NCBI GenBank assembly: GCA_017524445.1
Contig: JAFXVP010000008.1
Span: 23,654-87,653, forward strand
Source: Clostridia bacterium
Lineage (GTDB): Bacteria; Bacillota; Clostridia; Christensenellales; CAG-138
Reading direction: 5' to 3'
DNA length: 64,000 bases
A program made the position numbers and the translations under genes. Under the pieces are notes generated by a model that made no database searches, was not told where the DNA came from, and saw nothing but the letters and a program-made list of their open reading frames with translations. Every line of letters begins with the position of its first letter. The first letter of the stretch is position 1. Positions 59,276 through 64,000 of the stretch are shown piece after piece.

Positions 59276-61102
59276 ATGAAGAAATACCTATTGTTTATAA
59301 TATTTATCAGTATTTTAGTCATTTTGTTCGCCTGCGGCACCTCTGCGCAGCAGGCGTCCGTTTCACCTGTCGATACGCCGACCGTCACCGAGGCGGCCGC
59401 AACGCCGGACGAGAATCCCGTAATCACCATGCCGCCGACCGAAGTGCCTGCCACGCTGCCGCCCGTTCCGACGCCCACGCCGGAACCTACGCCGACGCCG
59501 GAGCCCACACCGGTGCCCACGCCGACGCCCATCCCGTTTGACGAGGATGCGGAAGTGATCAAGCAGCTCTATCTCGGCTACGGCGAAGAGTCCTTTATGA
59601 CCGTCGCTACCTATGGTTCCAAACCGTCCCTATACGGCAATCTTGATTCATCGGAAAAAACATATATTTATCCGTTCAAGCCGGTCGAGGGCGTCAGTAC
59701 GCACGAATGGATTGTGCTCGGAACGGTACAGTCCGGCGAGCGTACCTATTATCATCTTCGTCCGATCGGCGCAGAAGGCGAAGGATATATTGAAACGCGT
59801 TACACGTACAATACACGGCTGACTGAACCGGAAAGCCCGTATGCGGTCATGGTCCGCCCGCACGGCATCATCTATTCGGCCCGTACGACCGACGCGCCGA
59901 TCGCCGCACATGCCGACTACGAAGTCGTCCGCGTGATCGGGGTCGATGCGGAAAAGGGCTATGCCGCCGTTGTGACCGGCGAGGACAAAACCGGCTTCGT
60001 GCAGCTCGGACAGATCCAGTTCGTCGACGAAGAAACGTTCTTATCGCTGCTGCATCAGTCCTGCGAAACGCCGGAAAGCGCTTTCTCGCTCGACACGCTT
60101 GCGGAAGACGCGTATGAATACGTCAAAGAGCCCTATGTCGACTCTGCATCGTTCCTGTTTGATCTGCTTCGGAACGAAGGGCTGCATTTCAACGAAGCCT
60201 ACTACGTCTTCTACAAAAAGCCGCTTGAGGAAAAAACGCTTTACCCGAACCATCTCTATGTGACGCCCATATACAACACGCTGATCTTCAAGCTGTTCAA
60301 CAGCGCAGGCGATCTCGTCACCTGCAACGGCGAAGAGACCGAATGGCGGTATATCGGCGATTTCGATTCGATCGAAGCCGGCGATCTTCTGTTTTTCTCG
60401 AATGAGCTCGAAAAGGGACAGGCGGTCGTACCGGACGTCGAGGTCGTTCTGCACGGAAAATATTCCGGCGACCTGACCGACTGCGGGCTGTACCTCGGCG
60501 AAGGACGCATGCTGACCGTTCGCAACGGGGTCGTGGTCGACGTGGAGATCGATCCCCTCCTGCAAAAATACTTTGACTGTGCGCGGCGCATTTCCACAAC
60601 CGTGGTCGATGAAAAGGCGCATCTGATCGAATGCCTGATCTCGATGACCTATGATCGTCTCGGAACGCCGTACAATTCCATCCGGCGGATCGGCGACAAA
60701 TCATACGATTGTTCGGGGCTGATCAACTGGCTGTTCCGGTGCTATGACTATCTCGCTGAAAACGGGAACGAACCGATCCTTGATATCACCGCAGCGGGTT
60801 GGAGCAACAACGTCAAAGCATTACGGAATACAAAGAACCGCATCGTATTCGCCAACACGGGTATCCCCCGCGACAACAAAGAAGCGCTTGCCGAATTGCA
60901 GCGCGGCGATCTCGTTTTTCTGCTCAATGAGCGTCGGAACAAGACCGGCCACGTCATGATCTACCTCGGAAACAATACGGTGATCCACTCGACGCGTATT
61001 GCGGGCAATTATCGCGGCACGCTGGTCGCGCGGTTCCGTCCGCATCTGCAGTCGCTTTACTGCAACTCCATCCGCATCGAATCCATTACGCCGATCGGCT
61101 GA
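59276..61102 (+). CDS. NlpC/P60-type cell-wall lipoprotein
   Basis: A 608-residue lipoprotein (lipobox LVILFAC, Cys about 20). Residues about 40-85 form a Pro-Thr-Glu linker of PTPEP repeats, followed by an SH3-like region (about 95-260) and a C-terminal NlpC/P60-like papain-fold domain. SYDCSGLINWLF (Cys about 478) and KTGHVMIYLGNNTVIHS (His about 557) supply the catalytic pair. It probably cuts peptidoglycan stem peptides. An additional DCGLYLGEGRML segment (about 400) looks like a second, partial NlpC-like repeat. Confidence 0.82.
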   Translation: MKKYLLFIIFISILVILFACGTSAQQASVSPVDTPTVTEAAATPDENPVITMPPTEVPATLPPVPTPTPEPTPTPEPTPVPTPTPIPFDEDAEVIKQLYLGYGEESFMTVATYGSKPSLYGNLDSSEKTYIYPFKPVEGVSTHEWIVLGTVQSGERTYYHLRPIGAEGEGYIETRYTYNTRLTEPESPYAVMVRPHGIIYSARTTDAPIAAHADYEVVRVIGVDAEKGYAAVVTGEDKTGFVQLGQIQFVDEETFLSLLHQSCETPESAFSLDTLAEDAYEYVKEPYVDSASFLFDLLRNEGLHFNEAYYVFYKKPLEEKTLYPNHLYVTPIYNTLIFKLFNSAGDLVTCNGEETEWRYIGDFDSIEAGDLLFFSNELEKGQAVVPDVEVVLHGKYSGDLTDCGLYLGEGRMLTVRNGVVVDVEIDPLLQKYFDCARRISTTVVDEKAHLIECLISMTYDRLGTPYNSIRRIGDKSYDCSGLINWLFRCYDYLAENGNEPILDITAAGWSNNVKALRNTKNRIVFANTGIPRDNKEALAELQRGDLVFLLNERRNKTGHVMIYLGNNTVIHSTRIAGNYRGTLVARFRPHLQSLYCNSIRIESITPIG

Positions 61103-61112
61103 AAAATACACT

Positions 61113-61141
61113 GATCCCGCGGAAATCCGCGGGATCTTTTT
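61113..61141. terminator. Bidirectional terminator
   Basis: An 11-bp perfect stem GATCCCGCGGA/TCCGCGGGATC with a 2-base loop and five T, between the convergent NlpC/P60 and apbE genes. Confidence 0.9.
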
Positions 61142-61147
61142 ATATGT

Positions 61148-62095
61148 TCAGTTTTCCGGATATGCCGACCGGCTTCCGTCTCCGTACAGGAAGATCGCCT
61201 GCACGCCGTACCGATTGAGGATCGGCCTGCTCCTCTCCTCCCCGAGGACGAAGCATGCCGTGGACAGCGCGTCGCAAAGATCGGACCGCGTTCCGACGAC
61301 CGTGACCGAAGCCGGTCCGTTCGATACGGGCATGCCGGTCTTCGGATCCAGGATGTGATGATACCGTACGCCGTCAAGCATAAAAAAGCGTTCGTAATTC
61401 CCGCTTGTGACGACTGACGCATCGCCGAGCTTCAGTACCTCCGCGCTCTGTTCCGGCGTGCCGTTCGGATCGCGGATACCGATCGTCCACGAGGTTCCGT
61501 CCGGCTTTGTGCCGATCGTCAGCACGTTGCCGCCCATATTGATGCAGGCGCTTGTGACGCCCTGCTTGTGAAGGTATTCCGCGACGCGATCCGCAATATA
61601 GCCCTTTGCAATGCCGCCGAGGTCGATCTCGGCATTGTTTTTCAGCGTGACCGTGTTCCCGTCGATCCCGATATTCCGGTAGTCGACGCGCGCCGCGGCG
61701 GAGCGCAGCGCTTCCGGATCCGGCAAAACCGGTTCGTCCGCCGTGAAATCCCAAAGGGCAGAGACCGGCGCGATCGTGATATCAAACGCGCCGTCGCTCG
61801 CTTCCCCGATCTCGATCGCAAGCCGAAGAAGTTCCGCCGTCTCCGGATGCACCTCGACCGGTGTTCCGTCCGCGTGGTTCAGGTTCCATACGTCGCTGCC
61901 TTCGACCGTTTTGCTGAGCAGCGCTTCATAGTCGGCGCAGATGCGCAGCGTCCCGTCTACCGTTTCCTGCGGTGCGTATGCCGTGATCGTAACGACCGTA
62001 TCGCACGCGATTCCCGCTGCGGAATGCGCTGTTTCCGTTCTGCATCCGAACATCGGCAGCAAAAGGACAAGCAAACATAAAAGTGCCCGTTTCAT
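61148..62095 (-). CDS. apbE: FAD:protein FMN transferase (ApbE), lipoprotein
   Basis: ApbE attaches FMN covalently to Thr residues of flavoproteins such as RnfG/NqrC subunits or extracellular FMN-binding proteins. The 315 residues have a lipobox (LLPMFGC), NAEIDLGGIAKGYIADRVAE, CINMGGNVLTIG and the metal-site VTSGNYERFFMLDG, HHILDPKTGMP. Overlaps the Gx transporter gene by four bases. Confidence 0.94.
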   Translation of the reverse strand: MKRALLCLLVLLLPMFGCRTETAHSAAGIACDTVVTITAYAPQETVDGTLRICADYEALLSKTVEGSDVWNLNHADGTPVEVHPETAELLRLAIEIGEASDGAFDITIAPVSALWDFTADEPVLPDPEALRSAAARVDYRNIGIDGNTVTLKNNAEIDLGGIAKGYIADRVAEYLHKQGVTSACINMGGNVLTIGTKPDGTSWTIGIRDPNGTPEQSAEVLKLGDASVVTSGNYERFFMLDGVRYHHILDPKTGMPVSNGPASVTVVGTRSDLCDALSTACFVLGEERSRPILNRYGVQAIFLYGDGSRSAYPEN

Positions 62096-62598
62096 GCGCC
62101 GCTCCTCCTTTCAAACCGTTCGATCCCGTAAAACGCGCCTCTTGCCGCAACGCCGAGCAGCAGTCCCGTTGCGGTCCCGCTGATCAAAAGCCACGGCGCG
62201 TAGAACAGAACGGGTCTGTAAGAAATCAGGATACATCCGACGATGCATTGCCCGACGATATGCAGGATCCCGCCGATCATGCTGACCGGGATCACGGAAA
62301 CGTGCGGGATGCGGTGTAAAAGCAGCATGGCTGTGACGGACAGGACGCCGCCTGCGAGCGCGTACAGCGCGCCGACCGCGTTCCCGAACAAAAGGGATGA
62401 GAATCCGACCTTCAGGAGCATGAGGATCACCGTCTCGGCCGGACGCATGTAGAATATCGCGTACAGCAGAACCAGATTGGATAGTCCGAGCTTGATGCCC
62501 GGTACAGACGGTACGAGCGGGATCAATGAATCGATATAGCCGAGGATCAACGCGGCGGCGGTGAGAAGCGCCATTCTCGTCAGCGTGCGGACCTTCAC
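62092..62598 (-). CDS. Gx transporter family membrane protein
   Basis: A 168-residue integral membrane protein with about five helices, of the Gx transporter family (formerly annotated as heptaprenyl diphosphate synthase component I). LGLSNLVLLYAIFYMRPAET and FSSLLFGNAVGALYALAGGV are typical. GTG 62598 follows GGGAGG and overlaps the previous stop. Together with ApbE and the NusG-II protein it forms a conserved clostridial trio often linked to Rnf or flavin handling. Confidence 0.85.
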   Translation of the reverse strand: MKVRTLTRMALLTAAALILGYIDSLIPLVPSVPGIKLGLSNLVLLYAIFYMRPAETVILMLLKVGFSSLLFGNAVGALYALAGGVLSVTAMLLLHRIPHVSVIPVSMIGGILHIVGQCIVGCILISYRPVLFYAPWLLISGTATGLLLGVAARGAFYGIERFERRSGA

Positions 62599-63014
62599 TC
62601 TCCGCCTCCCGTATACTCGACATAGACCTGATGCGGCGCGCAGACGATCCACGTGCCGAGCGGACGGGACTGCACCGTCTCCGCGTTCAGAACGCCCTGC
62701 TTCACGCATTCTTTGTGCGGGCAATTTGCCTGCTCCATCCATGCTTCCCCGTTTTCGATATGAACGACGTTTTCCGCGCCTTCGCCGGTCGCTTCATCGG
62801 CGAGCTTTCCGTCGCGTATGACGATCGTGCGTGTTTCCCACGCAGGAACCGACAGCAATTGACCGTCTCCGTAGCGGATCACGAACCGATCCGCCGCACC
62901 TGCTTTCGGACGCAGAAGCAGGCAAACAACGACGGCGAGCGCGGCAAAACCGATCGCCGCGCCCGTCAGTATCCAATTCCGTATACGTCGTTTGTCGTCC
63001 GCCTGCCGTTTCAT
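62595..63014 (-). CDS. NusG domain II-containing (DUF1312) membrane protein
   Basis: A 139-residue protein with one N-terminal membrane helix (about 12-34) and an external domain of the NusG_II type, with the Cys pattern CPHKECVKQG and GTWIVCAPHQVYVEY. Function unproven; it regularly accompanies Gx transporter and ApbE genes. Confidence 0.87.
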   Translation of the reverse strand: MKRQADDKRRIRNWILTGAAIGFAALAVVVCLLLRPKAGAADRFVIRYGDGQLLSVPAWETRTIVIRDGKLADEATGEGAENVVHIENGEAWMEQANCPHKECVKQGVLNAETVQSRPLGTWIVCAPHQVYVEYTGGGE

Positions 63015-63018
63015 ACCG

Positions 63019-64000
63019 TCAGCCGTTATCCTCCTGCAGATTGCGGAATGTTCCGCACAGTTCCGAATATCCCCACGTCAACCCGTCCGGCATAGTACGC
63101 GGCGAAGACTTGAGACCGTTATACCGTTCCGTCCCGTGGCGGTTGATCTTATTGCCCATGAAGATCATCGTCGCGGAGATGCCGCCGTCAAGATTGTAGG
63201 CGACCCGACAGCCGAGATCATGCATGATATCCGCGCTCTCTTTTCCGTTGATGCCCTCACTGTAGCCGGGTTGTCTTCCGTCGACAACGACCGCAACAAG
63301 ATGTCCCGGTTCGATCATACCGATCATCGTGCGCGGATTATTCTCTCTTCTCGTCTGCGTCGCAGCTTTCGTGATCTCGCCGTTTTCAATGATGATCGGT
63401 CCGAACGAGAAGCAGTTTTCGACGCCGCTTTCCATCAGGTCCTGACCGTTCATTTCGTTCTTTTTAACAAGCTCCAGCGTATGCGTCTTCGGGTTCAGCC
63501 AGCAGGAATCGATGCGTGCCGTCTTCTGGAACAGATACCCGTCACGAATCAGCGTACCCTTTTTTTCGGCGTCGCTGTTGATGATGTTGTCCCCGGTGAT
63601 CCAAAGCACGCACTTTGCGTCCGTCGCCATTTCCACGGCGTCCCTGAGATCTGCGCCGTTATGCCGCCATGAGCCGAAGGTCGGACGGAAGCTGTCGTAT
63701 TCGCGTTCGTAAATATGCGCGACAAAGTACATCACCGGTTTCGTTTGAGAGCCGCTGCCGACCTGATACGTCGTTGAGGTCCGCGTGATCTCGACCGCAA
63801 GGATGTCCGAACGATAGATCCATTCTCCCTTCTCGTTGTCGATCGAAACGTATTCCGGCTCTCCGTCGTCCAAGAAATGCTCATCGAAATTGGTCTGCTG
63901 ATAAATGCGTGCGGGTTCCGGGGTCGGCTCCGGCGTCGGCTCCGGTGTGGGCTCGGGGGTCGGCTCCGGCGTCGGCGCTTCGGTCGGCGCTTCGGTCGGC
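63019..64000 (-). CDS. Phosphodiester glycosidase family protein (copy 3), 5' end outside window
   Basis: The frame is open to the right edge; the visible part is about 327 residues. It begins in a Pro-Thr-Glu linker (PTEAPTEAPTPEPTPEP type, 63900-64000), followed by the NAGPA-like domain: VLWITGDNIINSDAE, FSFGPIIIENGE, GMIEPGHLVAVVVDGRQPGY, AYNLDGGISATMIF. It is more diverged than the tandem pair at 23-25 kb. An internal ATG at 63873 would lose the linker and is not the real start. It heads or belongs to the unit with NusG-II, Gx and apbE, four bases upstream of the NusG-II start. Confidence 0.85.
   Translation of the reverse strand, partial: PTEAPTEAPTPEPTPEPTPEPTPEPTPEPARIYQQTNFDEHFLDDGEPEYVSIDNEKGEWIYRSDILAVEITRTSTTYQVGSGSQTKPVMYFVAHIYEREYDSFRPTFGSWRHNGADLRDAVEMATDAKCVLWITGDNIINSDAEKKGTLIRDGYLFQKTARIDSCWLNPKTHTLELVKKNEMNGQDLMESGVENCFSFGPIIIENGEITKAATQTRRENNPRTMIGMIEPGHLVAVVVDGRQPGYSEGINGKESADIMHDLGCRVAYNLDGGISATMIFMGNKINRHGTERYNGLKSSPRTMPDGLTWGYSELCGTFRNLQEDNG

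Noticed and set aside
63900..64000. Short tandem repeats resembling a CRISPR-like or satellite array
   Set aside because: The repeats are in frame and encode a PTEAP/PTPEP linker of a surface protein, with no spacers and no cas genes.

Overview
The window looks like chromosomal core sequence from a spore-forming, moderately GC-rich member of the Clostridia. It carries a near-complete set of mother-cell and forespore sporulation genes (spo0A, spoIVB, spoIIIAA-AH, spoIIE, spoIIGA, sigE, sigG), a large Bacillus-type SRP RNA, a V/A-type ATPase with Na+-type c-ring residues, L-serine dehydratase of the two-subunit Fe-S type, and many lipoproteins with Pro-Thr-Glu-Pro linkers. I see no transposase, integrase, phage gene or CRISPR array, so this is a vertical housekeeping region. 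An assignment near Christensenellales-like uncultured Clostridia is an inference only.

Layout. 1-2.2 kb (minus): spoIVB then spo0A, the classical pair; the Spo0A receiver is degenerate. 2.2-12.75 kb (minus): one long unit from a sigma-A promoter, asp23-amaP-DUF2273-nusB-tsaD paralogue-xseA-xseB-ispA-dxs-tlyA-nadK-argR-recN. 12.8-17.3 kb (minus): spoIIIAA-AB-AC-AD-AE-AF-AG-AH behind a good sigma-E promoter; SpoIIIAF is a 55-residue stub. 17.3-22.4 kb: U32 peptidase family protein (minus), an E2-like acyltransferase-fold protein with a membrane protein (plus), an NTPase (plus) and a TtcA-like thiolase (minus). 22.5-25.3 kb (plus): mntP translationally coupled to two tandem phosphodiester-glycosidase paralogues. 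25.3-28.7 kb: GNAT, tRNA-Pro(CGG) and tRNA-Thr(CGT), a lipoprotein, a 36-codon ORF behind a Spo0A-box promoter, and a metallophosphoesterase lipoprotein. 28.8-33.5 kb: spoIIE-spoIIGA-sigE as one overlapping minus-strand operon, with sigG inverted and tail-to-tail with sigE. 33.5-36.2 kb: tmk (plus), sdaAB-sdaAA (minus) directly behind the SRP RNA gene. 36.2-46.8 kb (minus): rpiB-upp, then V-ATPase subunits H-I-K-E-C-F-A-B-D and a QueG-like Fe-S protein. 46.8-51.8 kb (minus): HAD phosphatase, alkyltransferase-like protein, DUF1385, prmC, prfA, sua5. 51.9-58.9 kb (plus): ftsK/spoIIIE-rimO-pgsA-cinA-recA, the classical order. 59-64 kb: DUF896 protein, an NlpC/P60 lipoprotein (plus), and a minus-strand unit with a third phosphodiester glycosidase (runs off the end), a NusG-II protein, a Gx transporter and ApbE.

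How the genes fit together. SpoIIE, SpoIIGA, pro-sigma-E, sigma-G, the SpoIIIA channel, SpoIVB and the FtsK/SpoIIIE translocase form the backbone of compartment-specific sporulation control. The long asp23-recN unit combines envelope stress, isoprenoid supply, exonuclease VII, rRNA methylation and recombination. Sigma-A promoters here are strikingly uniform, with 17-bp spacers. Two of them put the first transcribed base on or next to the start codon, suggesting leaderless mRNAs. Nothing here is an obviously new defence or biosynthetic system. The most unusual points are the degenerate Spo0A receiver, the SpoIIIAF stub, the fused spoIIE-spoIIGA-sigE operon with inverted sigG, and the small ORF with a Spo0A-type promoter.
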